Positions 22,822-34,548 of a stretch of 64,000 nt of DNA are shown here, piece after piece; positions within the stretch are counted from its first letter, which is position 1; every line of letters starts with the position of its first letter. Made by a program: the position numbers and the translations under genes. The stretch is from Dryomyza anilis (Eukaryota > Arthropoda > Insecta > Diptera > Dryomyzidae). Where the stretch lies: positions 61,078,131-61,142,130 of the forward strand of contig OX638131.1 in the NCBI GenBank assembly GCA_951804985.1, in the 5' to 3' direction. Below the pieces are notes generated by a model. It was not told where the DNA came from, searched no databases, and saw only the letters and a list, made by a program, of their open reading frames with translations.

Positions 22822-23136
22822 CTAGAACGAGTAGTTTTCATATGGTCGTTTTCCATTTCCATCTTGTATATTTCTAATTTTGGTAATAACTTTTTTTTTT
22901 AAATTTCGAAAAGCCGTTTTACCCTGTTCAGTTAATATAGTTTTTATAGGTTTAGTACCTAACTCTTCCAAAACTGATTTTCCAATTTCAAGTGAATGAT
23001 TTTTTAAAGCATTTAATCCAATTTTCATTAAAGGTTTTAGATGTGTATACAAGGCCGAAAAAAATGAACAAATTCCACGACCATATTGAACTATTCTAGG
23101 AGAATGGTATATATTTCCTATATTATCTAAACCTGA
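22822..23136 (-). pseudogene. Maverick minor capsid-like protein (GxG-SFF type)
   Basis: The open minus-strand frame reads VQYGRGICSFFSALYTHLKP, then GLNALKNHSLEIGKSVLEEL, and ends KRPYENYSF at 22822. The glycine-rich start, hydrophobic Leu/Lys helices and basic C-terminus are usual for the small protein coded next to the major capsid gene in Mavericks. A TGA at 23137-23139 cuts the N-terminus, and no ATG start is seen. The gene lies immediately upstream of the capsid remnant on the same strand, which supports the assignment. Confidence 0.65.
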
Positions 23137-23139
23137 TCA

Positions 23140-23738
23140 AGATTGATTAAGTAGTACTCAAAATAAATCTTGTTCATGGTTTACATATAAATGATACCAG
23201 GACAACTTATGAAGCTTCTTTTATATTACAAAAATGTAACGTACAGCAAACGAGTGATTCGAAAACAACTTTTTCGAAATTCTCACGGGACCCCCTCAAA
23301 AAGTTTGAGCACGTTAAAAAAGTAATTCACAATAAAATTTTGGCCAAATCGAAAAACGTTTAGAGGTCGCGATATTTTGTTTTTAGCCCATTTAAAATCG
23401 TAAGTAGGTAGGTCTGATTAAAGTTGAATAACTTTTTCATTTTTGGTTGAGTTTTGATGAAATTTTGGAATCTTGAACATCATTTACTTACTATTACAAT
23501 GGAATTATCAATATTTCGATCCGATCATAAATAATTTATTCGCTGATTTTTCCATATACTTTTCTTAGATTGTTCACACCCATTTTCGCCATTTTGCTAC
23601 ATTTTTAAAATGTGTCGATAACTTCTCTTAAATATCCAATAAACATAATTAACAAAAAAATACATTATACACGTGGCATACATTATTGTAATTCATTTTT
23701 AAAGACGTGAAATGTACGTTTTGGTAGTTGTTTGCGTA
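23140..23738. other. No recognised gene
   Basis: AT-rich DNA to the left of the SINE. It may contain the decayed remainder of the Maverick, but I see no motif. Confidence 0.4.
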
Positions 23739-23750
23739 CTATAAAATATA

Positions 23751-24057
23751 ATAATAATAATAATTTGGCGCTACAGTCCTGTTTAGAACTTCGGCCGAGC
23801 TCTCTCACCATTTTGAGCTGTGCGTGTTATATTTGTACTCAAATTGGTGGGACCTACAGTTTATTGCCGAATCCGAACGGCGGGTGAGAGCTTTTCATAG
23901 GCAATGTTTTACTCTCGTAGGTTTGCCATTTACTGCCGAGAGGTAGCGCGGTATAGAAAAATGTTTCTATGAAAAGATGTTGTTAGCCCCAGTCCAGGCT
24001 TGAACCGGGGACCTTTCGGCTCGCAGTCCAACGCACTAACCACTGAGCTACCGCGGC
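23751..24057 (-). mobile_element. tRNA-derived SINE with 12-bp target duplication
   Basis: On the minus strand it starts GCCGCGGTAGCTCAGTGG (RNA polymerase III A box), followed by GGTTCAAGCCT (B box), a family-specific body (ACTGCCGAGAG... GGCGGGTGAGAGC) and a 3' end GTAGCGCCAAA followed by ATT repeats. The flanks CTATAAAATATA (23739-23750, 24057-24068) are a target duplication. It is transcribed by Pol III in active copies and mobilised by a LINE. The head resembles a tRNA but cannot fold as a functional one. Confidence 0.92.
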
Positions 24058-24202
24058 TATAAAATATATGTTGGTATTATATGATACATTAAGGCGAATA
24101 TGTAAAAATAATTAAAATATAAATTTAATTTTAATAACTTTTTTACTGCCAAGTATATCGATAAGCTTGGGAAGATTATAAGTAATATATAGTTTTATAT
24201 AT

Positions 24203-24330
24203 ACAGGGTGGTCCGCTTCAGGATACAAATATTTTGTGCACTGATTCCTTGTTTCATTTAATGAAAAAAAAATGTTACAAAGATGGGGTGTACCTGGAAC
24301 ACCCAATTATATACAGGGTGTTTTCAAAAT
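24203..24330. repeat. mariner-like terminal fragments (TA-CAGGGTG)
   Basis: ATACAGGGTGGTCCGC at about 24204 and ATACAGGGTGTTTTC at about 24313, with GGAACACCC before the second, look like ends of short Tc1/mariner-type elements. They are too short and decayed for a firm definition. Confidence 0.35.
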
Positions 24331-24724
24331 TATTTGTTTAAAAGTAGATAGAAGTACTATTTAATTGTATCTTCTACAATTTATAACTTAGTCGAATAAT
24401 ATTATATTCATTTTACAGAAAATGTATCAGAATTATTAAAAAAATAATAACATTGACATTTTGTACTAGACCCTTAGGATTTTTTTCATCAAATTAAAAT
24501 AAAAAAAAGGAATTTTTTAAAAAAGTTTTTTTCATAATGCAGTTTTTGTTTAAAGTTTTAGTTGATATAATATTTTTTTAATATTTGAGTAAACTATGAT
24601 GTAACAAACAAATTCTGTTAACATTTTTTTTATCTAAAACTTACCTATTTTATCGTGGATCACATTTCTACGGCAACAATTACACTACCTATAAAAATGG
24701 CTCGACTATAAAATCGGTAAGAAT
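24331..24724. other. No recognised gene
   Basis: AT-rich spacer without visible structure. Confidence 0.4.
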
Positions 24725-24726
24725 AC

Positions 24727-25500
24727 ATACCCTGCAGTGTAACGGACTAGTTGAATACTAGTATTGGTCTAGTTCTCCGTAGACACTCAACTAGCTCGAA
24801 TTCGACCCCATTTTCATACAATGAACTGTAATTTTTTCATTGCTCATGTCCTACGATGTGTCAATTGTCCCATCTTGCATTACATTCAAATAGTTTCATA
24901 ACTAGTTTATTTTAACCAGTCTATAAACTAATTTTTTAGAGTCAGTTTATAAACTACTTCTTTTAATTTAAATTGGTTGCTATTACCAGTTGGAATAAAT
25001 TTAAAAATAAAAAAAATTTAAAAATATCCATCTTTGGTCCTCTCTGAACCATGATCCGTGTGTGCTATTAGACGACATTGACATAGACAAGTGCATCAAG
25101 ATCCAGCGGTCTCGCTAAGTCATATCGAACAATGTATGAAATTGCCTAGCGGCCAAGACCAGCACATGATTGTATGACCATCATCATGTGTAACATTGAT
25201 TTTTCACATTGAGTCTTCCTTAAATTTTACTTAAGTCCATAGCGGAGAACCTAATAGCGCAAATGCCACGAAAGAACACACCACGATTATCAAAAGGAAG
25301 TATGATTCAATATGATAAAGACAATTTAATTTCTATTTCAACATTTATTTTATTATTGACAATTTTGACATATTCCGCTACGAAACAATTTTTATTTAAC
25401 TGGTTTTCTATGCATTCATTTTAACTAGTTACCGATCTAGAAACATTGTTACTAATTTGAATACTACATATTTATGTTACTAGTCGAGACTTCTCTGAAA
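24727..25500 (+). mobile_element. TA-target MITE carrying a captured LINE scrap
   Basis: The left end ATACCCTGCAGTGTAACGG and the internal blocks (ACTAGTATTGGTCTAG, CATGTCCTACGATGTG, TAACTAGTTACCGATC) match, in reverse, the element at 36210-36890. The right terminus is lost against the solo LTR that begins at 25503. The middle (about 25055-25140) contains GACATTGACATAGACAAG and ATCCAGCG, a piece of the F52C9.6-like LINE. Confidence 0.75.
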
Positions 25501-25502
25501 GG

Positions 25503-26305
25503 AAATATGATTAATTAAAATGAATTAAATTTCAAAATTAAAATAAAACAGGGATACATAAACTGAATTATATTTATATTAAACTTAATAATAATAAAAA
25601 AAAAGAATAGGATAAAATATATAAGTATTATAAAGTAATCTAACTAATTATTAAATAAAAAAAATTAAATAAAAATACATTTAAACAAAAGCATTACAAA
25701 AAATAGAGAAAAATAATATATGATTAAATTAAAATAAAATAAATAAAATTGAATTGAAAATAATTTTATTTAAAAATAAAATAATGTTTATATTCACTAT
25801 TCTATTATATTGTAATTAAATTTATTAATCATTATGCTATTATACCAAAATAAAGTAATTTTCTGATTGAATTATATATCTTAAAACATGATTTGCTATA
25901 TTTTTCTAATTTCCTTAGTGGTAGGGTAACTTAAGGTATATTCAAGTTTTGGGATTCTTTACCAATACAACAGAGAATCATGGAAGTTCGGATTATTATG
26001 GACATATATTTAAAAGCTTAGGAGGTCCACTGTTTGTGATATCGAAATATATTTCAATTTTGTAGTTCGAATTTAGTGAGTGCGTTTTTTTGTTGATTTT
26101 AGTATTATGTCCATTTTCAGTTTGTTTAATTAACTTAGAGTAAATATAGGCCACTCGAGGACTATTAAATAAAGTGTACCAAGCAGAGTACTGGATGGTG
26201 AAGGGTCAAGAACCACCCCACGGGCTGAAAGCTTGTCGTTTATAAAGGTCCACCCTGACTCTCTCGCCCAGTACATTATCAACTTCGGTTGACCTCATTG
26301 GAGAG
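25503..26305 (+). mobile_element. Solo (left-truncated) LTR of the Osvaldo-like element
   Basis: It is homologous to 9182-9868, including AATAAAGTGTACC near 26168 and CGGTTGACCTCATTGG at the end. No primer-binding site or gag follows, so it is a solo LTR or a 3' LTR. Compared with the first copy it has an extra stretch at about 25789-25875. Confidence 0.8.
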
Positions 26306-26554
26306 TTACTCTACTTACATATTCCTAAGATACAATAAGTACACTCATTGAAACTTCAAATTTTCGAATCATCTATTTTACGCAATACAATTTAATGTTT
26401 GACTTTGGAGTACACACAAAATAAAATTTGTGTAATTTTACGATCATAAAGCGAGGCAACTTTTTCCTTGCATAACAGTCGCATTTTTAAACACACCACA
26501 GTGTGATCTTTTTTATATCTAGGGGACAAAATGCAAAAGAACATGTATTTTTAA

Positions 26555-26945
26555 CACGTTGACGGACAGTTGCGTCTATAGCCGTCAAGTTCAATTTCAC
26601 TATGTGACATGACGGAAATAGCCGTCCAATACGAAACGATGTAACAATGTAAAACTCCCAAAAATACTTTGTTGCTCACAAAAAATTGCTTATTTCAGTC
26701 ATTAAACCTGTCATTTACGTTTTTAAATTTTTGCTGTTATAGCCGCCATCGTCCCATTACATAGTGTCTAGAGTCCGCTGGCGCCATGACGGTTGTAGCC
26801 GCAACCTAATTAAAGGTGCTGAATTAATCAAAATTAAGTGTATTTAAGCAGAAAGAGTAAAACTATACTTCTAATATTCTAAAAATTACAAAAACATATA
26901 GTGTCAATTTTCGAATTTCACTTGTTTCTACTGTCCGTCAACGTG
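26555..26945. mobile_element. piggyBac-type MITE with TTAA target duplication
   Basis: TTAA at 26551-26554 and 26946-26949 flank perfect inverted termini CACGTTGACGGACAGT and its complement. The interior (391 bp in total) is non-coding and has further complementary pieces around ATAGCCGTC/GACGGTTGTAGC. TTAA duplication is diagnostic of piggyBac-type transposition. No transposase is encoded. Confidence 0.9.
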
Positions 26946-26949
26946 TTAA

Positions 26950-27400
26950 TTGATTTATTGTTTCGCATATTTAGCAGGGCTATAAATCGAAATTTCAAGT
27001 CCAAAAACGAAATATAAATATAACTATTTTTTATTTTTATGTATAAAATAATGACATTTATGTATAAAGTGGAGTAAAGTATATGAAAGTGGAGTGTATG
27101 AGATCAGAGTAAAAGCAACGATATTGTTGTTATAGTCGATGTAAATGATACCTTATTCCATTGTGAATTGTCTCAATGGGCAACTTTTTCTAAATTAGGA
27201 ATATTTGATATGTTTCGTCCGAAAATTGTTGTGATATTTTGGTTGTGGACACCAAAATAGGAACAAATACACAAAATTTGAATAAATTACGTCAGACTTA
27301 TATGACCCAAACTACAGTACGTAACCAAAACGCGGATTCAAATAATAAGATCATGAACCGATCAATTTAAAAAAAAAATTAAGTTCTACTGAATGCCTAA
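26950..27400. other. No recognised gene
   Basis: AT-rich. A frame around 27140-27260 (ATFSKLGIFDMF) is not recognised. Confidence 0.35.
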
Positions 27401-27408
27401 ATATCTCT

Positions 27409-28565
27409 TTGATAACTTTATTGGACCTTCTCGTTCCTCTATCAAAACTTTGTATTAATCTTTCAATTAATACAGGGCATTTCCCTTATATAAAACACAA
27501 AAAGTTTTATATAAGAATTCCCTTTCTAATATCATTAACGTCACATCCGGTGTTCACCAAGGTAGTCACTTGGGACCGATTTTGTTTCTGCTCTTCATAA
27601 ACGAGCTGCCTCATATTATAAAATACAGCAAAATACTTATGTACCCTGACGATGTAAAAATATATTATAGTTATAAAAATTTGAACAATATCGTACTCTT
27701 ACAAAATGACCTTAAAAATTTTTTTAACTGGTGTGAGAATAGTCAAATGGATTTAAACTTAAAAAAGTGTAACCAAATTACATTTTCTAGTCTAAAATCG
27801 TTTAACGTGCAATATTATCTTGACAATGCTAAATTGGAAAATGTAACTACTTTTACTGATCTTGGTGTGCTAATGGACTCAAAGCTAACTTTTATAACCA
27901 CATAACTCTTACAGTAAACAAAGCTAAAGGTGTAGTTGGCTTCATAAAAAGATGGGCTAAGGAATTTAAGGACCCGTACACTATACACATCGCTTGTAAG
28001 GCCAATTTCGAAATATGCCTCAATTGTATATATATGATATATATTAAAATATGCTGGAATCGGTGCAAAAACAATTTTAAATTTTCGCTCTTCGGGGACT
28101 TTGCTGGGAGTGTACGGTAAATCTCCCTCCATATGAGAACCGATTGAAATGAATTAATCTACCCAGTCTTAAGAGCAGGAGGAAAATGCTGAATGTCTGT
28201 TTTCTCCATAATCTAATAAATGTATCCGTTAATTCGTCCATCTTACTATCGCAAATTGAATTTTCGATTCCTAATAGAAACTCTCGACATTACCAACTTA
28301 TAAAGCTTAAATATTTCAAATCAAACTACGCACTATTCGATCCATTTCATCGTATATGTATGGACTTCAACGACCTGTACTCGTTAATTGACTTCTGTGT
28401 TGATAGTTTTGTTCTAAAAAGAAATATAATAATGTTTTTAAATTCCGTCATCAAACCGTTGAATTAATCAGCTGGTGATCTTTAAGTCCGTAGCTGTGCT
28501 TTCAATTGGCCACTTGATAAGTCTCTTGAAGGCTTCAACGTCAATTAAATAAAAAAAAAAACAAA
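27409..28565 (+). pseudogene. CR1/Jockey-type LINE 3' fragment (RT thumb to poly(A))
   Basis: Frames read HQGSHLGPILFLLFINEL, then YPDDVKIYYSYKNLNN (the catalytic YADD decayed to YPDD), QMDLNLKKCNQITFSS and FTDLGVLMDSKLTF, then a diverged C-terminal region (28186-28467). The 3' UTR ends GGCTTCAACGTCAATTAAAT followed by an A-rich tail at about 28548. The copy is 5'-truncated. The same family lies inverted at 43735-44810. Confidence 0.85.
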
Positions 28566-28816
28566 AACAAAATAAAAGTAAAGCATTGAATGTAGTTTCC
28601 AAATATGTCGGTAATGGAACGGTGGATTTTAAGAATTCAAGGCTCTTCTGAGAGATTAAACCAATCATCTTGATGACTTATTTGAATTTTTTTTTTTTTT
28701 TTCTTTATAAACTAGTTTTAGCTAATACAGCTAGCTTGCACTTTCACAGCATAATGCTGGAAAATATTTACCCCCTAAATTAGTTGGGCTCGTGAACAAC
28801 ACATGCATTTGTTACA

Positions 28817-31549
28817 TTATACTTTAAATCTACATTTGAGTTGATTTTTTGACAGATTTATATTATACTGTGGACAATTATTAACTAAATTACACATTCG
28901 ATTGAAGGGTGAAGCAGCTACATAATTAGTTCTACTATAAGGTACATAAAAAAGAACATCACGATGTCTGCTACTTCTACGATTATGGTTAAAACTAATA
29001 TTGTTAAGAAGCTCGGGTGAATCAAGTCTACCGGTTATTAATTGATGTATGTAAATGATATCGGCAATCTGTCTCCGCTCGTCAAGAGTCTTTAAATTTA
29101 GTAGTTTCAGACGATCTACGTATGGAGGAAGATGTAAGTTATCCATCCATTTTAAACCCTTGAGAGCGAAACGTACGAAGTTTTTCTGTATCCTTTCGAT
29201 TCGGTCATTATGTACCTTGTAGAAAGGAGACCATACTTGACTTGCATATTCTAATTGTGAACGAACCAGAGTGCAATATAGAGTCAAAGTTGTAAGGGGA
29301 CTGTTAAATTCTTTAGCCCATCGTTTGATAAAACCAAGTAATGATGAGGCTTTTTTACATATATTTTCAATATGTAAATTAAACGATAAATTTGTATCGA
29401 CAAACACACCAAGATCTTTCACCACGTGCACCCGATTTAAAATTTTCTCTTTTAGTGAATAGTTGTATTCTAGTTTATTTCTTTTGCGAGAAAATGTCAT
29501 GGCTTGACACTTTTCTGGATTAAGAATCAAGTTATTCTTACAACACCACGTTTCAAATGATTTTAAGTCGGACTGAAGTATATGAACGTCCTTATCGTCA
29601 TTTATTGATTTATATATTTTCATATCATCGGCAAAAATTAATAAATGCGAGTACTTAATGTTGTATATCACATCATTAATAGCCAGTATAAATAACAGTG
29701 GACCAAGATGACTACCCTGGGGTACCCCAGATGTTGCAATAAATGGCGAAGATAAATTATTTCTGAATCGTATTTGATATGACCGATCAGATAAATAGGA
29801 TCCTATCCACTTAACAAAGAATTCGGGAAATCCCAGTACCTTTAGTTTGAATAAAATTAAGTTATGAGGAAGTTTATCGAAAGCTTTACTGAAATCTGTG
29901 TAAATGCAGTCGACTTGTTTTCCTGATTCTATTGAACTTATTGCAAATGAAGTGAAGTCTATTAGATTAGATACTGTGGATCTTCCGGTTACAAATCCGT
30001 GCTGACGTGTGGTAATTACATCTCTACAGTGGATTTTAACTTGATCATATACAATACGTTCAAACAATTTCGGTATTGATGACAATTTAGCGATTGGCCT
30101 ATAGTTATTTACATCATTTTTACACCCCTTTTTAAAAATTGGGCTTATAAATGAGTTTTTCCAAAATATTGGGAAATTACTTTCATTTATTGATTTATTA
30201 AATATGGAACAAAGTGGTTTACATAACGAAGTACCACATTTCTTTATAACTGTTGCCGGGATACCGTCTGGTCCAGAACTAAAATCATCATCAATCGTCG
30301 AAATATATTGCAAAATCTGCTCCGGAGAATATGATATAGAGACTAATGAAGTTTTATGAGCAGAACGCATGTTATCAAAATAATAAACATCGGTTATAAA
30401 AGAATCATTAGAGAATGATTGTTTAAACAGGCTTGCAAATAGGCCACATATGACATTAGGGTCGCTAGTGAATCCATCATTATTTTTAAAAGAAGCAGGA
30501 AAACCATCGCTCTTTTTTTTAGTATTGATGAAACCTCAGAACTTTTTTGGATCTGATAAAATTTGTATCTTCATTTTATCAATATACTCAGTGTAAAGAA
30601 TTTTAGATATAGACTGGAATTCCAGAAACAATTTGTTGTATGTTTCTAGGTCACTTGGGTCTTGACTGCTGACATATCTATTCCATGCTCTATTCCTAGA
30701 GTTACGTAGCATCTTCAATTCCTTAGTGTACCAGGGATACGATGAGATCTTAGTGAACTTAAGGCTATATGGTACAGATTGTGCTATGCAGGAAAAGAGT
30801 TCATGGTAAAAATAGTTTATGGCAACATTAAGTTCATTATCATTAATATAGTCTGATATTAAATCAATTTTAGCAGACAACAATTCATTTAACAATGAAA
30901 AGTTGGCTTTTTTAAAATTAAATTCATAAGCCTTGTCTGCAGATTTACTATTAATGATATTCGCTCTATCAGATTGATAAAATATTGTTAGAGGCGGATG
31001 ATATGCATCAATGTCCATTAGAACATTCGTCGAATTTGTTACTACAACATTGTTACTATCTGTAGTAAATACTAAGTCAAGTTGTCGTTCCAGACAATTA
31101 GTAATACAACTTACTTGTTGTAAGTCAGATGATATAGTGTCAACAAAAATCTGTTCTTGTCGAGATTTAGAGTTAGAAGCACAGAAATATGTGTCGTCGT
31201 CAGAGTTATTCCATATTAAATCTGGTAAATTAAAATCACCTAAAAGTATGATATCATCAGAACTATTAAGCATTTCCAATACAAAAATGTTCTTTATTGC
31301 TATTAATATTCCACCACCGACTGGAGATTTTTCGATGTCAAATCTATCTTTTCTAAAAACATTGAATGAATTATCAAATAATTCAACATTTGAAAAGCTC
31401 TTATTTAGCCATGTTTCAGTTAACGCGATGATATCGTTCGCGAAATTCTGAGTAGATAAAAAGAGATCCCGAGTCTTTGAACGCAATCCCCTTACGTTTT
31501 GGTAGTAAAGGGAGATACGCTTAAGTTTTTTGGATTTTGGTGGACTGTT
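28817..31549 (-). pseudogene. LINE ORF2: endonuclease-reverse transcriptase with one nonsense codon
   Basis: One frame runs from just after a stop at 31550-31552 to the stop at 28817, broken only by TGA at 30536-30538 where the context (KKF*GFINTKK) suggests a lost Trp. The endonuclease begins YYQNVRGLRSKTRDLF, then IIALTETWL and ILLGDFNLP. The stretch between GGGILIAIKN and ILLGDFN is about 50 residues shorter than usual, so part of the nuclease core is deleted. RT motifs follow: DGIPATVIKKC, NNYRPIAKLSSIPKLFER, DCIYTDFSKAFDKLPHNLI (motif A), GVPQGSHLGPLLFILAIND and LLIFADDMKIY (FADD). The C-terminal domain ends QLKCRFKV. There is no ATG at the natural N-terminus; the first in-frame Met is well inside the nuclease. 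See the frameshift site at 31525-31531. Confidence 0.9.
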
Positions 31550-32412
31550 TTAGTTGGTCTATTGTTTCTTTTGGTTTTGAATTCGGAAACAAGGATGTTA
31601 TCAGTCCACAGATTTGAACTGATAACGGCCGCAGCATGTTCTTCCGCAATTGACAAAGTAAAAGATGCATGTGTTGGCCTGTTTCCGATTTTTTTACAAG
31701 AAATGTAAGTGTCAGTTGGCACGAGTTTATTCATTTTAATAAAATTGGAAACATTCTCCGTTGTTGTGTCAGGCATCAACCGAGATAAAAAAATTCTTTT
31801 TAATTTTGGGATTGCCTTTAACGTTGAACTAACTGGTGTCTTACTACTTGTGATTGTTTTGGGCAGTGTAACTGCTAATAGTGGTGGACTAATAGAAGGA
31901 ACAGAAGGGGTAACATAAGTTGTTTGGGAACTACGTTTAGCCTTAGGAGGACTTAAAGATTTATTATTATATTTTCGTTTGCGTTTTTTTTCAACTTTTT
32001 TAGTTGAAGGTTCATTATCAGAGACTGATTCATTAATAATAGCTATATTATCTTCAACACTGTCTGGTTTATTTGCGGTATCACTGATTTCTACTATTGA
32101 GCTAAATTCGTTTAACGAATTTAATATTTCACTGTAGTTTGAATTTAAAATACTAAGTTTTTCACCAAAGTTTTTAATTTTAACAAAAAAAACAGATGGA
32201 GAAAGGGGTCTACAAGTAGGACAGTACCACTGTAAACCTGAATGCACTGAACATAAAAATTCAGTGCATCCAATAGAAATATTAGCACATGTAGCGTGGT
32301 ACAATTGACCACAGGGACCAGAACAGGAAAACATTGAGTTTAAAATGTTCTGACTTTTACATTTATCCCTCAGTGAGCAGGCAGCGAAGTTTTCAACTGA
32401 TAAGAAATCCAT
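31492..32412 (-). CDS. LINE ORF1: PHD-finger protein with C-terminal RNA-binding-like domain
   Basis: An intact 306-codon frame from ATG 32412. Residues about 10-70 form a PHD/RING-like Cys4-His-Cys3 finger (CSGPCGQLYHATC, WYCPTC). A Ser-rich region follows, then a basic patch KKVEKKRKRKYNNKSLSPPK at about 135-155, and near residue 205 an RRM-like start RIFLSRLMPDTTTENVSNFI. ORF1 proteins of CR1-group LINEs use such fingers and bind element RNA. It ends with TAA at 31492-31494 and overlaps the open ORF2 frame. No stop or frameshift interrupts it. It is not a host gene, because ORF2 of the same element follows directly. Confidence 0.9.
   Translation of the reverse strand: MDFLSVENFAACSLRDKCKSQNILNSMFSCSGPCGQLYHATCANISIGCTEFLCSVHSGLQWYCPTCRPLSPSVFFVKIKNFGEKLSILNSNYSEILNSLNEFSSIVEISDTANKPDSVEDNIAIINESVSDNEPSTKKVEKKRKRKYNNKSLSPPKAKRSSQTTYVTPSVPSISPPLLAVTLPKTITSSKTPVSSTLKAIPKLKRIFLSRLMPDTTTENVSNFIKMNKLVPTDTYISCKKIGNRPTHASFTLSIAEEHAAAVISSNLWTDNILVSEFKTKRNNRPTKTVHQNPKNLSVSPFTTKT
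31525..31531 (-). promoter_or_regulatory. Candidate -1 ribosomal frameshift heptamer A AAA AAC at the ORF1/ORF2 overlap
   Basis: In ORF1 the codons CCA AAA AAC are in the zero frame, giving the canonical slippery heptamer A AAA AAC. A -1 slip there continues as CTT AAG CGT ATC, exactly the open ORF2 frame, which lacks an AUG and overlaps ORF1 by about 58 bases. The downstream stimulatory structure was not assessed. Reinitiation or loss of an ancestral ORF2 AUG are alternatives. Confidence 0.4.
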
Positions 32413-32850
32413 AGTATAAAACTATCGAAAAACACAAAGTTAAGAATTTAGTGCTAAAAAAATGTTAAGGTACGCAAGGGTTAATGCTACTGATTTTGAA
32501 CACACTAACAACACAACAAGAGTTTAGCGTAAACAAATATAGCACAAAGAAGAATTGGAAATCACAAATAAACTAACAATAACAATTTACATGGAACAGA
32601 ATTATTTTATGCAATTATTACAAAAAATGTGTGCAATTAGTTGAATAATTGCACATTAACTATTGGTTAAATCAATTGTTAGACAATAATGTAAAACAAT
32701 GTACACTACACTTTATAAAATTTATATTACTTTGTTTTATTTTTTAAATAACACTGTTCTAATCACAAATGCATGCGCTAAAACAAAAACAACCGTCACC
32801 GACAAAGAAACGAAAACCGAAACATTTAAGTTGCCTCGAAAAATTTTTCA

Positions 32851-34548
32851 ATAACCTTTTTTTCATAAATCCCAAAAAGGCATCAGGGATATCGTTTTAG
32901 CTAACAATATCTTGTTTTTACTACGATTTTTGACATTTCAGAGAGATGCATCCTTTGAGAAAATAAAATAAGGTAGTACTAGGGTGTATCTTTTTTGCAC
33001 TAGGATTAATGTAATTTTGTCAGGGAAAGCGTAAAATTCTTCGATTGACCTGAAATTTTGTCTTGATTTTTCTTTCTGGTATCATCGAGAAATGAGAATT
33101 CATTTATAAAGACACTTTGGACGGATTGGAAATGATGTGGTTTCAAAGAATTAGAATTGTTTTAAATAATATATTTAATGTTGAATTTCTATCTCTATAG
33201 GACAATAACATTTTTTCATGCATGCTTATGCCTCTGTCTCAAAATGATTTTAACACACATTGAGGGAAACGAATTTATGCTCAAAATAAATAAAAACTGC
33301 TTATATAATTATATTTATTTATTTACACCAAACATGTAAAATTTTGAGAGCAAATTAGGATAATACATATTTTTATTTCAAACAATCTGCTTCACTATTA
33401 TGTACATTCAACTGATTAACACCACTTTAATGATTTTTATACATTGTTTTTTTAAATTATCAAATCTCTGAATCCCCACCACTTTTTAAATTGTTTCACC
33501 TAATTTTTTATATTTTTTGGGGACTCCACGAACGAAAAACTTTGTAGTAAAAATATATGGGAATTAACCATATATAAAGTCGCGTTTTGAAAAATAAGTG
33601 AATGAAATATTTGTCAAAAATACAAAACATATTTTGTATGACAATCAATATGTATAAAGATGATCCGAAAAACAGCAAACATTTTTTAAAATGCCATTGC
33701 CCACATATATAATTTAATTAATATTTGTTTCCAAATTCATTGTCCAAATTCATTCAATTATTAATTTTTTGATATATTATTTTTCTGATCTAATTAATTT
33801 AGTAATGATTCCAGTTCCGGTTCTATAAAAAAATAAAATAACGATTCCAGTACCAGTTCCGGTTCTATAAAAATAAAACGGTTCCGGTCCGGTTCCGATT
33901 CCAGTTCCACCCGAGTCCTGATATTTAGTATAAAAATCGAACATTAAGCCGAAAATGAACATGCAATAAAATTAAAAATATGGTTTCAACGAAAACGTCA
34001 AGCAAACTTGAGAATGGTTTTAAACGTAAAATTGTTTAAAAAAGCAAGTATTCGAGTCTAAAGATCAAATGCTCTTTGCTTTACAAGTTGTAGAGTTTTT
34101 CAATTTTTGAGAATGCAAACTTTTTAAGATATTAAATTTAATTTGTTGTATAAGCATGTTTACGTAAATGGTTTAGTTTGGGCTCAAATCATAATTTAAT
34201 ATGTGAGTATGGTTGGTCAAAACCCTTCTCATAACAACTAAAATTATTTGCGCATATGTGTGCATTTGCGAAATTTCGCGATTTTAAAAAATGGCTTCTA
34301 AAATAACCAATCGAATTCTGTTTCACATGTGACATTATCTCTCATGTGTACTTAAAAATATATCTCCAATTTTATTAAAAGTTTGCAAAAGTGTAGTAAT
34401 ATTTGATGTGTCCTGCCTTTTTTTTTTGTTTTGTCTATTATTTTCAGCTGGGAAGGACATACAGTTTTATTGTTTGTACGGGTAGCATTTACTATGGAAA
34501 TTTTTCACCGTTCCGGTAGAAAGAGTGATGAAATTCAATATATAATCA
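32851..34548. other. AT-rich spacer with a GGAACC-rich patch
   Basis: No gene recognised. At 33800-33910 a degenerate repeat (CCAGTTCCGGTTCTATAAAA and variants) gives a spurious Thr-Gly-rich frame at 33777-33962 on the minus strand. The same GGAACCGGAA vocabulary returns at 37680-37800, 38105-38225 and 39680-39990. Confidence 0.5.

Larger units (their letters stand above)
28687..32850 (-). mobile_element. Nearly complete CR1/Jockey-type LINE (minus strand)
   Basis: It holds a 5' UTR (about 32413-32850), ORF1 with a PHD-type zinc finger, ORF2 with endonuclease and RT, a 3' UTR and a poly(A) tail (T-run 28687-28703 on the plus strand). It is the least damaged autonomous-type element in the window: one nonsense codon and one apparent in-frame deletion in ORF2. 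The left border is set by the poly(A); the right border is approximate because no target duplication was found. Confidence 0.85.

Noticed and set aside
13214..23136. Endogenous animal virus insertion
   Set aside because: The capsid, minor protein and adenain-like protease combination is typical of Maverick/Polinton transposons; all genes are broken and nested with other transposons.
23990..24057. tRNA gene on the minus strand (also at 42340-42386 and 55270-55340)
   Set aside because: The A and B boxes are present, but the anticodon stem does not pair properly and the segment is fused to a repeated body with a tail and target duplications: SINE heads.
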